NCBI GenBank assembly: GCA_949358305.1 | Contig: OX442314.1 | Coordinates: 3,475,087 to 3,539,086 of the forward strand | Origin: Strigamia acuminata | Lineage: Eukaryota > Arthropoda > Chilopoda > Geophilomorpha > Linotaeniidae | Length of the DNA: 64,000 nt | Direction: 5' to 3' | Part shown: positions 35,254 to 47,679 of the stretch, one piece after another | Layout: every line of letters starts with the position of its first letter | Position numbering within the stretch: position 1 is the stretch's first letter | Made by a program: the position numbers and the translations under genes | Notes under the pieces: generated by a model | Databases searched by the model: none | What the model was told of the DNA's origin: nothing | Seen by the model: only the letters and a program-made list of their open reading frames with translations

Positions 35254-35298
<45 letters not shown>
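35189..35298 (+). repeat. (TTTA)n microsatellite
   Basis: About 27 copies of TTTA. The same motif recurs at 37629-37694, 40340-40402, 42575-42603 and 45900-45932, mostly inside introns or just upstream of splice acceptors. Confidence 0.95.
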
Positions 35299-35584
35299 TT
35301 TTTTTTTTAAATTTTTGAAGGGTTCCACCAACGCCACATCCATCTACTATGTCGTACAAGATCGGAAAACCTCCCGGAGCGGTGACGGAAGCGGATAGTC
35401 ACGGTCACGCAATTAGGCGCTCGGTCACGCGCGCGATTATTGCGTTTTATCCATTTTTTCACATCTTTTATTCAAATTTAATAAAATGTCACACTGAATC
35501 GATCGAATGCATTAGTTTAATGGACCGAACGAAAATAAAATTATACAAACTTTTTCCATAATTTGAGAAAAAGGAAAGAGAAAA

Positions 35585-35618
<34 letters not shown>

Positions 35619-35739
35619 CGAAGTGAAACAATTGCAAAACAGACAAATAAATAAATAAATGGACGAATGAACCGAATAAATGAATAAACTGAACAGCAAA
35701 TAAAGTTTTGTTCCTTTAGGCGCACCCCCTCCCCCCCCC

Positions 35740-36301
35740 CTAATACTCCATCGAACCATCACTGTCGTTGATAGTCTTTCCGGCATCCTTTCCCCTCCCG
35801 TCGCAATCTTCTTCTCCATCGCCTTCGCTTTCCTCCTCCTCTTCGATCTTCTCCAGGCGCTCTCGCCACCTCGCTTCCATACCCAACACAACTCTCTCCA
35901 TTCTTGCCATCATCTCCTCGAATCCTTTTGCCACCGTCTTCTCGATCCTCCCCATCCTTTTCATCACCGCCTTCTCAATCTTGTCCGCAACTATTCTCTC
36001 CACCTTCCTGGCACCTGGTGTCCTTGGTGTCAAGAGCGACCTCTGAAAAACGAGGAAAGAGAATTAACGAATACACAAATAAATAGGTGGGCGAAAATTT
36101 TGATAGAATACTGACCCTTCTTCTTTTTGCGGGAGTGCCCGCTTTCTTCGAATCCACCGAGCGACGTTTATTAGACGCCCCGGAACAAATGATCGTCGAC
36201 GGCGGCGGGGAACAACTGATCGTCGACGGCGGCGACGTATAGTCGACGCACTGCAAAATGGAGACAGGAGACGACATGGTGGATTCCATTTTTTCTTCCA
36301 T
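35740..36301 (-). CDS. small basic/coiled-coil protein (2 exons, 162 aa)
   Basis: The exons on the minus strand are 36301-36116 (62 codons) and 36042-35740 (101 codons with TAA). The intron is 73 bp, phase 0, with GTCAGT donor and TTTTTCAG acceptor. Exon 1 begins MEEKMESTMSSPVS, carries two copies of a Pro/Ser-Thr-Ile repeat (PPSTISC, PPSTIIC) and a nuclear-localisation-like end (GTPAKRRR). Exon 2 holds a helix rich in Glu, Arg and Met (MKRMGRIEKTVAKGFEEMM) and a strongly acidic tail. It may be a nuclear partner of its neighbours (inference); the family is not recognised. Confidence 0.65.
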
Positions 36302-37633
36302 GAAAAAAAAAAAAATAAAAAAAAAAAAGTAATAAAGTGAAAACAAAACACGCGGGATTATGGTTTTAATGTCGGGAACCTGGAAATCGAGACGCCATTT
36401 TTGTCAACGAAACGTTATATTTTATTACATTTCAATGACGAGAATGGCCACTTTTGACTGACTAAAAAATTGATAAAAACGATAATTTATGACGAAAAGA
36501 AAAAGAAAGAAAAGACGCTATTCCGGTACTGGGAACCGGGAATTCCCGAAAAAAGAGAAAACGAAAACCCCGCGCGAGACGTTAAACTCAATATCGCTTG
36601 GTTTCTGTTGGCGGCGACAACAACAACGTGGGGCGGAAAAATAAAAAATGGCTACGCGCGTGGCTCGCCAAATTCCACGTGGATATGCGTTTGGGCGCGT
36701 GTTTGGACGTGCATTTAGGAGTGCGGGTGGGCGAGTTTTGTGTGTGTATGTGTGTATGTGAATATGTGAAATGGTTAACTTACCTTTTAACGTTCTCACA
36801 CGGTTGGTCGACAGTGAGCGAGTGTGAGCAAGTGAGTGGTTGAGTCCACGCGACAGATGGCGGCAACGGCCAAACTTATTTATTTATTTTATTTTATTTT
36901 ATTTTATTTTATTTTTTTTTTCTTTTTCTTTTTCTTTTAATTAATTAATTTATCAATTATTTTAATAATTCACCAATAAATATTTTTTCTTTAATTTTCA
37001 CCCATTTTATTTTTCAAACACGCGCGGTTGTATACGCGCGACGCTAGCGACGCGTTTAACCCGGTGTCGGAACCATTAACCACAGCGAAGCAAACGAAGC
37101 ATCATTGGCATCCCGGTATCGCACCTCGACTCGCGCATTTACCGTAAGTAAACAATCGATTGTTTCCGGAGGGAATTTGTCCGAATTGAATCAATTCGGC
37201 AATTTATCGATCGAGGGTTTGAACAATTGTTCGATAGACGAATTTGAGGAGGAGCGAACAAACAAACAAACAAATAATTAGACAGACGGGCGCGATGAAG
37301 CGTAGCGAGTGTTTCTCGCCTCCGTGTTGACGGAACGCGACATACATACCAGATTTCGGCAACAACTGTGGCACAATAACTCGAAAACCAACGTCCAATC
37401 TAGCCTGACCGAACAACGCAAAACAAAACACTACAAAATCAATCAAAATAACAAACAAATAGACGGTAAATTTAAAAATTCAAAACAGAATTTCCAATTT
37501 CAAGTTGTTAAATCATCCTCGGTGCAGTGTTATTGCCGACATCGGGTTTATATGTTCCGTCAACATGCATCCCAGCTTCGACTCAAGTTTCTTCTCCGCT
37601 TATTTCGTTCAACTTTTATTATCTTTTATCTAT

Positions 37634-37698
<65 letters not shown>

Positions 37699-37721
37699 TT
37701 TTTTATATTTTTGTTTCCTAG
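36302..37721. other. intergenic region between divergent genes
   Basis: No gene is supported. It holds TTTTA and TTTA runs and a TTAACCC at 37056. Promoters for the minus-strand gene at 36301 and the plus-strand gene at 37722 should lie here. Confidence 0.4.
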
Positions 37722-37899
37722 ATGGCAGACAGTGATGATGAACGATCGCGTCGAATCCGAGGACGGGGTAGGGCGGCGTGGAGGGGTGTCCCCTCGATTA
37801 ACGAGATGTGGGCGTCGCCCCTACCCCGCCCTCAGCAGTTCGCACTTAGACGCGACGCCCAACCGAGGTGAGTAAATTGCAAATTGACACGATTGGTCG

Positions 37900-37938
<39 letters not shown>

Positions 37939-38355
37939 TATTTATTTATTCTTTGTTGCAGCCTTCCGCCGCCACCACGGCCGCCGATAATGCGACATCG
38001 AATTGCGGCACTTCGTGCGTCGGCGGAGGCGGAAGGACGCGCGCGTGCAACTGCGCGCGCGACCGGGTCGGTTGAGTTTGCCGCCCAAGTGCGGGACCCG
38101 GCGTTGTCTTTGAGCATGGTGGCCACGGCGGCTGCCGCAGCGGCCATGACTCTGTCGCAGTCGGTCAGAGCGACTCGGGAGTCGGTGGCGGCGGTGGCAG
38201 GGGTCGTCGCGTCGGCCAACGTCACTGACCCCAACGTCGTGGCCGCCATTGAAGAGGCTGTCGATGCCGCCGTAGCCTCATCCGAAGCAGCCGAGGAGGT
38301 GCGACGGGCAACTTTGTTCGCGGCCGAGATGGCAACTCGTCACTTTAATTTTTAA
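37722..38355 (+). CDS. alanine-rich protein of unknown function (2 exons, 179 aa)
   Basis: The exons are 37722-37867 and 37962-38355, with a phase-2 intron of 94 bp (GTGAGT donor, TTGTTGCAG acceptor) containing (GATT)n and (TTTA)n. The ATG follows directly on TTTCCTAG after a (TTTA)n tract, so a 5' untranslated exon probably exists upstream. The N-terminus is basic with RGRGRAAWRG. The rest is very rich in Ala, Val, Ser and Thr with a predicted helical pattern (AVAGVVASANVTDPNVVAAI), ending in TAA. No family is recognised. High G+C third positions set it apart from the AT-rich flanks. Confidence 0.65.
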
Positions 38356-38800
38356 TTTTTTTTTTTCCTTTTTTTTTTGTAAACAACTCGTTTTTATATA
38401 TATATATACATATTTCTTTATTTTTTTGTGAATAAATCATTTTTAATTTTTCAAATCGTTTTCAATTTTAATTTTAATTTTCATAATCATATTTAATCAT
38501 TAAAACTCGTTTGTAATTAACATGCACATGTTAAATTATCTATCGATTATTTTTTTAAATCAATATTGTTAAAATTCAGCATTAAATAAACAAACATAAC
38601 ATAACATCTTTTATACCAGACTAATCGAGATTCAAACAAACAAACACGCAAATATTAAATGCTACCACACCAAAACTAAAATAAAACTGCAAGTTGTAAA
38701 CTCAGAAAAATATAAATTATTATTTTTTATCAGAAGTATTAAATATAAGCAAAAAAAAAATTAGTTTCGATCCGGAAAACTGTTTGTTTGAAATCTAATA

Positions 38801-38831
<31 letters not shown>

Positions 38832-39360
38832 CAAACAAGCACAAAAAGAAATAAAATCGGTGTGTTTTAAACGCAGAACCATGCTTGATTGTTAAAAAGA
38901 ACAACACCGTAATCAAAAACAACACCAAGAACACAGAAATTATTGTCAGATTAGTAATTCGCTGTGAATGACCGTTGATTGTTTTGGAACGCTGTCCGCA
39001 ATTTTTAGCGTTTCTCCGCGCGGACGTGAAGAGGGCGCCACTTGTGTGACCGAAACAACGACGACACCAAACACACTGACGTCGAGAATTCGAGTAGCTT
39101 CGCTGTTTTGTCAGAGTCCACTCGAACCAGACTCGACGTGGACGAGGCTGCCACATTCCACGTGTGCGAGAGAAGACATCGTTGTGATTGGGGGTGCCGA
39201 AAAATGATGCGCTCGAACAACGAACAACACGATTGCGTCGCTATCAAACACCGACGTGCCCATTTGTCTGTAAAAAAAGAACGAGTTTTAAAGGAGTGAA
39301 ATAAATTAAAATTAAATTTAAAACATGTATTCGTACATTTGAGGAGCAGATTAGGCGAAT
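38356..39360. other. AT-rich intergenic region
   Basis: No gene is supported. A G+C-richer patch (38960-39290) has open frames on both strands but no start or splice support; it may be a decayed exon. Confidence 0.4.
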
Positions 39361-40371
39361 TCACTTTTTCTTTCCGGCGCTCGACTTTCCCTTTCCTTTC
39401 CTCTTTCTCTTGCTCCTTGCCCGTTTCTCTTTCTCCTTCCTCGCCAGTTTCTTTTCTTCGTCTTCGTCCTCATCACTTTCCGCATCGTCCTCAAATTCAG
39501 AGTTTCTGTAATCTTCGTCGTCTTCTTTTTCCTCTTCACACCTTTCACCTGTTTCACGCTCTTCTTCCCGGCGTCTCTCTTCTCCACACCCCTCTCCTTC
39601 GTCGTTCTCGGGCTCGCCGACGACGACAAACCTCTCCTTCATCAGCACCTCATCAACGAACGAGAAATCTTTATTCTGCAAATAAAACGGGAAAATCAAT
39701 ATCCGAAAAGTGTCGACGTAGACGCGCGCGGTAGATTCACTCACCGACATGTCGTTCCATTGGTTTAACATCCCCAGCATCCGGAGTAAGTGGGTCTTGA
39801 TGTCGGGATCGCCCCAATACTAAAAAAAAAAATAAAAAATAAAAAAAATATATACATAAATAAATAAATAAAAATAAAAATAAAAATAAAAATAAAAATA
39901 TATATACTTGTTCCGCCTGAACCTGAGCCCGTATCGTAAAGAGCAGGAGAGTAAGCGAATGAATGGAGAACCGCATGCTCCCGTCGCGAAAGATTTTCAT
40001 TTCGTGGTTATCGTCCCAATAGTTGGGATCGCTGTTGGGTTCGCTGCCCCCTTCCGCGACGGGAACCACCCTCGATCGCAACACCCGTTCCTCTCCCTGC
40101 GCATCGCCTCGTTGAAAAGATGATGAACGTGACGCCGAATCACCGTCGTTGTCGTCGTCGTCGTCGTCGTTGTCTCCGACGCGCTCTCCCTCTCCCTCTC
40201 CCATCCCCGGTGCCCATGCAATGCGATATCTGTGTTTGACCAACCAGTGGTCCTCTAGTCGGTCAACCACAGGCCTCGCAATGCAGAATGGGCACCGTTT
40301 CAGGGCCTTGTGCATTTTTTTCAACTTCTAGGAAACAGAGGAAAAAATAAATAAATAAATAAATAAATTAA

Positions 40372-40402
<31 letters not shown>

Positions 40403-43400
40403 AACGAATCGACTAATTGATTAAATACCCACCGGCAACAGGAGATCGGGTCTACGCGAATAGTCCCGCAGATGCTTCCTGACTCTCTTGGAGATTTCAT
40501 CCTCGCGCTTAACTGCGTCTAGGTGGTGATGTTGGCGCCAATGGCGGTACGCGTCCTCGCTGAAATATCCGTATTTCGACACCCCTAAGGTACGCGGGAG
40601 GGGAAAGGAAAAAAAAAAAATAAAAAAAAAATAAAAATTAGACAAAAAATAAACAAACAAACAAATAAGCAAATGTATGTTTCTCATTACCCGGTTGTTT
40701 GGCGCACAGAGCACAATAGAACGACTTCCCGCCCTCTGTCCGGAGTTTTTCTCCCTTCTTTCCTTTCCCTCCACCCTGGCGTCGTTGCCGTGTTGGCACC
40801 GCCCCCGTCTCCACCTCCCCCACCTTCCGGAGCACCCATTTCTGGAACTCTTCGAACCGTCGATCCAACTCCATCGACAAGTTGGACGGAAGGTTGGACG
40901 GAAGCCCACTCGGTCCTGCCCTGCCAGACGGCACCACCGAGCCCTGGGATGCAGATGCCTTTCGTATCTGAAAGAAATGGAAGGAACGATTGAACAAACG
41001 ATCAAAGACAAATAGACCAGACAGGTTACCTTTTCCGTCGACCGCGTGACTCGAGTCTCCGACCTTTTCGACGCGGGTTCCCATAACGGTGATGCGGGCC
41101 GCTTCGACGCGGATCTTCGCGGCTTGGCGATGACACGCGCCAGTTGCTGTTCTTGCGGCGGCGGGGGGGCGATGGGCTCAGATGGTGGCACGGTGAAACA
41201 CGGCGTCGACATAACCGGGCACGGCGCCGACATGACAGGACGTGGCATTGGTGTGAGGATCGGCAACTGCAGCCGTTCCAACCTCACGACGGGGCACATT
41301 AAAGGCATTTTGCCTAATGTCGCCGTTGGTTGAAGTGGTGGCGACCGCGGCGGTGACAGGTCTGGTGACGACGGGACCGTCACAACGCTTGGCATCGTCC
41401 AAGTGCACCCTGATGTGCTGGGCAACGACTGGAGAAAAAAAAAAATAAATAAATGAATAAACGAACAAACAGACGGGCAAATAAATATACGATATTGCAT
41501 GTCGAATCCAAGTTTGTGCGCGGGTCGGATTCATACGATCAATCCGCTCAATGCGCGCGCGGCAAATTAAATTTGCGGGTTAAATTATAGTGCGCGCGCG
41601 GGAATTATTAATTTACGTCAAATCAACGTGATCGCTTTTCAATTTCAAATTGGAACGCGATCACGTTGATTGTCAAAATAAAATGGTCAGTTACTACGTT
41701 ACCTCGAATACTTCCTTTTCCACCTTCTCAACGGTCTTCCGTTTCTTTTTCGCACCCCCTTTCCTCACACACTTCCTCTTCTTCGGTTCCGTCGCCGTCT
41801 CCTTCTCCTTTTCCTTCTCCTCCACTGCCTCTTCCACCGCCGTTTCCTTCCACGTCTCCTTCTCCTTCTCCAACTCCACCTCCATCTCCGGCCACACTAT
41901 TCCCATCTCCTCCACTGTCTCTTCCACCACCGTCTCCTTCTCCTTCTCCGTCTCCGACACAGTCTCTTCCACCGCCTTCTCCTTCTCCGTCTCCGACACA
42001 GTCTCTTCCACCGCCTTCTCCTTCTCCGTCTCCGACACAGTCTCTTCCACCGCCATCTCTTTCTCCACCTCCTTCTCCGGCACAGTCTCTTCCACCGCCT
42101 TCTCCTTCTCCGTCTCCGACACAGTCTCTACCACCGCCTTCTCCTTCTCCGTCTCCGACACAGTCTCTTCCACCACCGTCTCCTTCTCCACCTCCTTCCC
42201 TGACACAGTCTCTTCCACCGCCTTCTCCTTCTCCGTCTCCGACACAGTCTCTTCCACCGCCATCTCCTTTTCCGTCTCCGACACAGTCTCTTCCGCCGCC
42301 CTCGCCTTCCCCACCTCCTCCACGATCTCATCCACAACCCCCCCCACAATCTCATCCGCCGTCCCATCCGTTTCTCTAAAAAAAAAAAATAAATAAATAA
42401 ATTGTGAGACGTTGCGTGCAAGACCCGAAGAGCGCGTGGAACTCACGTTTGTGGCAGGCTCGATGACCACACGGAATGCCCCGTGCTTTGTGATAGGTCC
42501 AAGGCACCGTCGTCGTTGGGTCCGTCCTGGTAAGAAACGAGTAAATATAATTACAAATGTGTGCATAATTAAAAAATAAATAAATAAATAAATAAATAAA
42601 TAAAAATGAAAAAAGGGGGCCAAAAAGACGCCCACAATTAAAATGACTAACTTGTACTAAAAAAAAGAAAAGGAAAAAATTAACCAATAAATGAATTAAA
42701 TTTAAATAGACCCTGACATTAAATGTGTCGGTAAAGAGCACGCATTTGATGTGCGCGCCTAACTCGAGATGACGCGCGTTGGTTGGTCGTTTTCACATTT
42801 CGTCTGCGCCGATCGTGTCGGAAACATGAGAGTCAAGAACACTCTTGTAAACTCGACTTTGATTCTTTAGCCTACCGTTGCAGTTGCGGGTTCATGGTCC
42901 GGTGCCCCGGAAGACGCGATGCATTGTGCGACTCGAAACAAGACGTTCGACATGACTTCGGACGCGGCCTGACAGGAAACAAGCAAATGTGAATATTCAA
43001 ACGGATTGAAAAGAAAAAGAAACAAAACAGAAAAAAAAATGCATATACTGTATACAGTATATCTGTGATTACTCTGCGGGTCTTTGATAGCGCGCGGACT
43101 TGTTTTAAGGCGTGGGGATGAATGCGGATTTTGTGAATAACGTGTGGGTCCCGTATAGCGCATGGGGCCGATTGTTACGTTTCCGAAACATGATCGTCGT
43201 TACGCGCGGGACCAATAGTCAAGTCTCCGAAGATATTGTTAAAAAATTGACGAAATGTTGTTGAAAATTGACGAATTTTGATGGAAATTGACTAAATTTT
43301 GACCAAATTTGACAAAAAAATTGGTTAATTTTGTTAAATATTGACGAATTTCGTAATCTTATAATTTTTCATGTTTGTTTGAATTGAAGCGCAGGTCTTT

Positions 43401-45348
43401 AATAACGCACGGGACCATTTATTTTTAAATAGCGCACGGGTGCGCTATTTACAGATAAACGGTATCCTCGATTTGTACACGTGTCTTCGGTGGGACAATT
43501 TTAGTTCACGAATAACGCGCGCGGGCCTCTGATCGTACACATGAGAAAATTTGTCCCCAGATAGCGTGTGGATGCACTATTTGGAGATATACGGTGTATA
43601 ATTTCTATTTTTCTAATTCTAATTCACTCACCGTCCCTGCATCTCCAACGATGGCCTCCATTATTGCCCGCCTCTCTATCAGCCTATCCACCCGCCTCTC
43701 CACCACCCTCTCCACCAGCCTTTCGTGGTACAACACCACCCTGGACTCGGAGGGTTGAGACTCGCTGAATTCCGTGTCTTGGGATTCCTCCAGCATCGGC
43801 TCTGTTGGTTGCGATTGCGAGTCGTCCAGAATCGACTCCACTGGACGTCGTCGAGATGTGTCCATTGTGGCCTGATTAAAAACGAGCAAATATAATAAAT
43901 AAAAAAATAAAAATAAAAACAAAAAATAAAAATAAAAATAAAAAAATGAATAAAAATAGAAAAAGAAAAAGAAAAATCAATTAAAAGAAAAAAAAAAATG
44001 GGGGGGGGGATGGGGGGGGGGGGAGGGAAGGGAGTGGACACGTAAAACAAATTGAGACGCGGGGCGTCGAACGACAAAAAATTGGACGCGCGTGTTCGCG
44101 TATTTTCGCGCGCACAAACATGGGAGAATGGGTCACAATTGCGTCGATCGCGCCAGAACCAGCAACGAAAGCTTATCCTCGCAAAATTAATTTTGATTAT
44201 GGGCCAATTCTTTCACTCACCGCCGTCGACGCTTCCACAGTGACCAACCTCTCGTCCACGTGCGGTTCCGTGTCCTGGAACGATACGAATGTGTATGAAT
44301 AAATCAGCGTTTAAAAAATAAATAAATAAAATAAAATAAAACAAAGAAAGTTTAGAAAAATGGAAAATAGCGGGTCCGTACCCCGGACCGTGCCCATTTC
44401 CACGCGGATATTAGAATTTATTCCTATCCCGACGTGGCCCCTCTCCACGGATCTCAGATTTAATTGTCGGAAGAAAAATTTGATCACTACTTTGCAATTG
44501 GCATTCGATGCTGTTAAATGGTTGGAGAATCGGGACCGTTTGTCATTGCTTAAAATTGGCACAGATAAGAGATCGCGCATAAATGGGACAAAAAAATTAA
44601 ATTTAAAAAAATGAAATTTTTACACGTGATATGAATCAATTTTTAATGTCCGCGCGGAAATAAATAAATTATTTTCTATTTTTATTTCGCGAATTAGGCA
44701 GAAATATTTATTTATTTATGTGTTTGTTTATCTATTTTTCATCAATAATAATAATAATAATAATATTGTTAATCGTGAGACAATTTTTCCACTCACCGTC
44801 ATCGTGGTTGCAACTTCGGTTGACCCCTCCTCGGTTTCTAATTTTTCATTTTCCATCTTCCCACCTTCCGTCTCTTTGTTTGCGTCGGATGTCTGTAAGG
44901 GAGAGAAAATAAAAAATAAAAATAAAAATAAAAACATTTTTCGTTTGTGTCGGCATATTCCGCTCTAAACGCGCGATTTGAAAACGACCACAAATCCGTG
45001 CTCGACGACGGTGCGTGGCAACGAGTGGACCAATACGGTATACACGTGTGCATATGAATCGATGAATCGTGTATAAATCAATAAATAAAAAATGTATACA
45101 TTCGTCTAATTTTAATAAACCTCGTTCGCCGTCGATCGGGTAAAAATCATCCACGTTACACCGCAAACGCTCACTCACGTACACTCCCGCGACCAAACAC
45201 AAAAATCCATGCGCGTTGTTCGACGACCACATGTGTGCACACGTACGACCACGGACGCGATTCATTGACAAAAATATCGCAAAAATTCGTAAAAGCCGCC
45301 CAAATTTACCTGCGGAGACGCGACCGAGCATAAACTTCCCGCTTCCAT
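39361..45348 (-). CDS. large zinc-finger protein with 13-residue repeats (13 exons, 970 aa)
   Basis: The minus-strand exons are 45348-45310, 44892-44797, 44274-44221, 43871-43632, 42968-42876, 42526-42447, 42375-41703, 41428-41030, 40967-40691, 40584-40433, 40327-39908, 39819-39745 and 39675-39361. All have GT-AG ends. Phases are 0 except after exon 6 (2) and exon 9 (1). The total of 2913 bases is divisible by three with no internal stop. Exon 7 encodes about ten copies of a 13-residue acidic repeat close to AVEETVSETEKEK, then a basic KKKRK signal. A proline-rich segment follows, then finger 1 (CALC...HWRQHH, about residues 641-665), finger 2 (CPFC...HWLVKH, about 713-731), an acidic stretch and a lysine-rich tail. 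Introns carry (TTTA)n and other simple repeats. DNA or chromatin binding is likely; no known family is recognised. Confidence 0.75.
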
Positions 45349-45771
45349 TTCCAGTTCATGTATGCTCGCTACCAGTTTGTTGACGCGACACCTGTTGGCG
45401 ATTCCGCGAATGATTTTGATTCAAAGTCTCCGATTTACACCCGTTTTTAAGAGCTACGATGTTTTGGTTTTGGAGTCGGCTATGTGATCGTTTTTTAATT
45501 AAAAACGAAACAATTTTGGGTCAGACGATAATATTTTGGGCTCCGTTATAATTTCGAGCGCGCGATCGTGAGCGGGGTGCTGTGATGCCCACTTCACTCC
45601 AGTCGCGTTTAAACAAACCAACAAGTTCGGGTTTCTGTCCCCTTTACTCATTTGTTTATTTTGGAGTTTTTATCGTGGGTCAAAAACGTTGACCAGAGGC
45701 GACGTCACATGTACAAAAGGGCAATAAAAGTACAAGTTTACTCGAATGGAGAAAACATTGCGTATATATAA

Positions 45772-45809
<38 letters not shown>

Positions 45810-47290
45810 TTATTTATTTACTGTCTACGCGCGGCCACATAAATAAATTCAATGGGAACCCCGTGGAATCGTGTGTTGCATTCACGCCCAATAGATGGCG
45901 TTGTTTATTTATTTATTTATTTATTTATTTATTTTAACTAATGCAGGTGTAACATCCGGTTGGTCCGGCGTGCGACGAGAGACTGGGCGGTGTTTAAGTT
46001 TGACTGTTTATTATCGACGAATAGAGTAAACAATAAGTAAATTCTTCGAAGACGGAGAACATCGGGAGAAGTGGGTAACACTAAAACTCGATTGAAACGG
46101 GCAAAAGACGGTAGAGAGGCGCTAATAAATCCGTTCGAGTGACATCGGGTCGTGAAAACGACCTAACTAGCTTCGATTAACTGGCAGGAACTAATAAACG
46201 TTTATTCGAGTCGACAGTCTAAACGGGCATAAACTGTCTAAAAGTGATGGTGACGGGAGCAGTTCGGGACGGGAATTGGTAAAACCCGAAAACAGAGAAG
46301 ACTCGCAACAAAAGCAATGGCCGCCGTTGGAAACGACGAGAAATAAGCGTCAGCGGATGAAGACAAACTAGGTCGGAGCCCGGGAGGAAAAAAAAGCCGC
46401 GAAAACAAGCACAACAGGTGAGTAAAATTCGGATGCCTGAGTTCAAATAAATCCCGGGGAAATAAACTGAAGAGTGTACGTTTTTTCTAGGACAATAATG
46501 CGGGTCCATCGGGGAGAGAATAGGACGCACCGCGGTCCTCTCACAACTATATTGGAAATAGAAAGGGACAACGAGGACGCATTTGTCGACAACGAAGCGA
46601 CAGAGAGTGGAAAATAGGAAAGGAAGGGCAATTAGATGAGTTCTTTTTACATCACATACTTCTGACAGCGTATTAAAAAACAGATTGTTCTCATTTTTGC
46701 AGGAAACACGATGCGCAGACGGTTTGCTACGTGTCATTCTCGGTTGCTCGCGACAGGTGCCACACGGAGTCCTCGCGTCGTTCTTGCGTGTTGACACACA
46801 TACATACTCGCGCGCGCATACACACAAGGCCATTCGAATCGATGTTACAGAATCTGGAAGAAATTTAACGAATTTGCGTGCATTGTTTTTCGCACAACGT
46901 TGCTGAAGGACCGTTCATCCATCGAAATTACGGGTGCATGTAGAAAAAAACTGATTTATGACTTTATTTCTATTTTTCATACAGGTTAACGATGTTAAAC
47001 CGAGTGAAATAATGCGGATCGAATCTTTTTAATACGAGTTGATTTATTTGGTTTGAACGAATTGAATTAATTTATCTTGAATTTCAGGTGGAAGAAAAAC
47101 AAGTGACCGACTAGATATAAAATCGAGTGTTTCGCGACACCTGGAACGAAACGAGTTGTTGGATGGGTGAAATATGATCAGAAAATGTATAAATATTTGA
47201 ATTTTAACCAGACGTTTTATGATTGCAGGATTTTGTTAAACTGATTGATTAATTGCAACCTAGACGTGGCGTGTTGCCTCCTAGTGGACG
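45349..47290. other. long spacer
   Basis: No gene is supported. It holds a (TA)n tract (45770-45810), a (TTTA)n tract near 45900, and several open frames without start or splice context. Confidence 0.4.
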
Positions 47291-47506
47291 ATGGTATCAG
47301 CTCCTGGTGCGTCAACAAGAAGGACGTGCAGTCTGTGTCTCCTCTACGACGACACCGAGTCTGGTCGCTCGAAATGCTCCGTTGCGATGCCGGGCAATGG
47401 GCCGCTCAGCACGTACACGCTCGTCGACGGCGCGCGTCCCATCGCTGCGGACCCGGGGTGCTGCAAGGAGAAGACAGGCAGACGGATAGATGGAATTAAT
47501 AATTAA
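47291..47506 (+). CDS. possible small Cys-containing protein, 71 aa
   Basis: A short ATG frame starts MVSAPGASTRRTCSLC and ends in TAA, with CSLC, a later Cys and a CC pair. Two other frames are open over the same G+C-rich stretch, so this could be chance or an exon of a larger gene. No neighbour exon was found. Confidence 0.2.
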   Translation: MVSAPGASTRRTCSLCLLYDDTESGRSKCSVAMPGNGPLSTYTLVDGARPIAADPGCCKEKTGRRIDGINN

Positions 47507-47608
47507 ATTGAAAATTTGATTCAACTTTTGGGGTGACTAAAACTCAAAGACAAAGTTTGTAATTTACTCGCATCGAAAGATAAATTAGTTGTTGTTGTTG
47601 TTGTTGTT

Positions 47609-47639
<31 letters not shown>

Positions 47640-47679
47640 CAAAATACTATTTATTAATAAAATGTTACACGATGATTGT

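Noticed and set aside
35325-35400. Short exon-like stretch after a (TTTA)n tract
   Set aside because: It has an acceptor-like AAG and 24 open codons, but no upstream exon of matching phase could be found.
20637-37062. TTAACCC at 20637 and at 37056 as piggyBac element ends
   Set aside because: Both are in the same orientation, their following bases differ, and no inverted partner (GGGTTAA with matching sequence) was found; the one at 41577 does not match either.
37505-37875. Frames through the (TTTA)n tract before 37722
   Set aside because: They read LFIYLFIY from the microsatellite; the spliced gene starting at 37722 explains the real coding part.
41650-42396. Ser/Pro- and Phe/Ser-rich plus-strand frames
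   Set aside because: Antisense shadows of the 13-residue repeat exon of the minus-strand 970-aa gene.
46219-46833. 204-codon minus-strand frame rich in Cys and Phe
   Set aside because: No domain, no splice pattern, mixed composition; likely chance.
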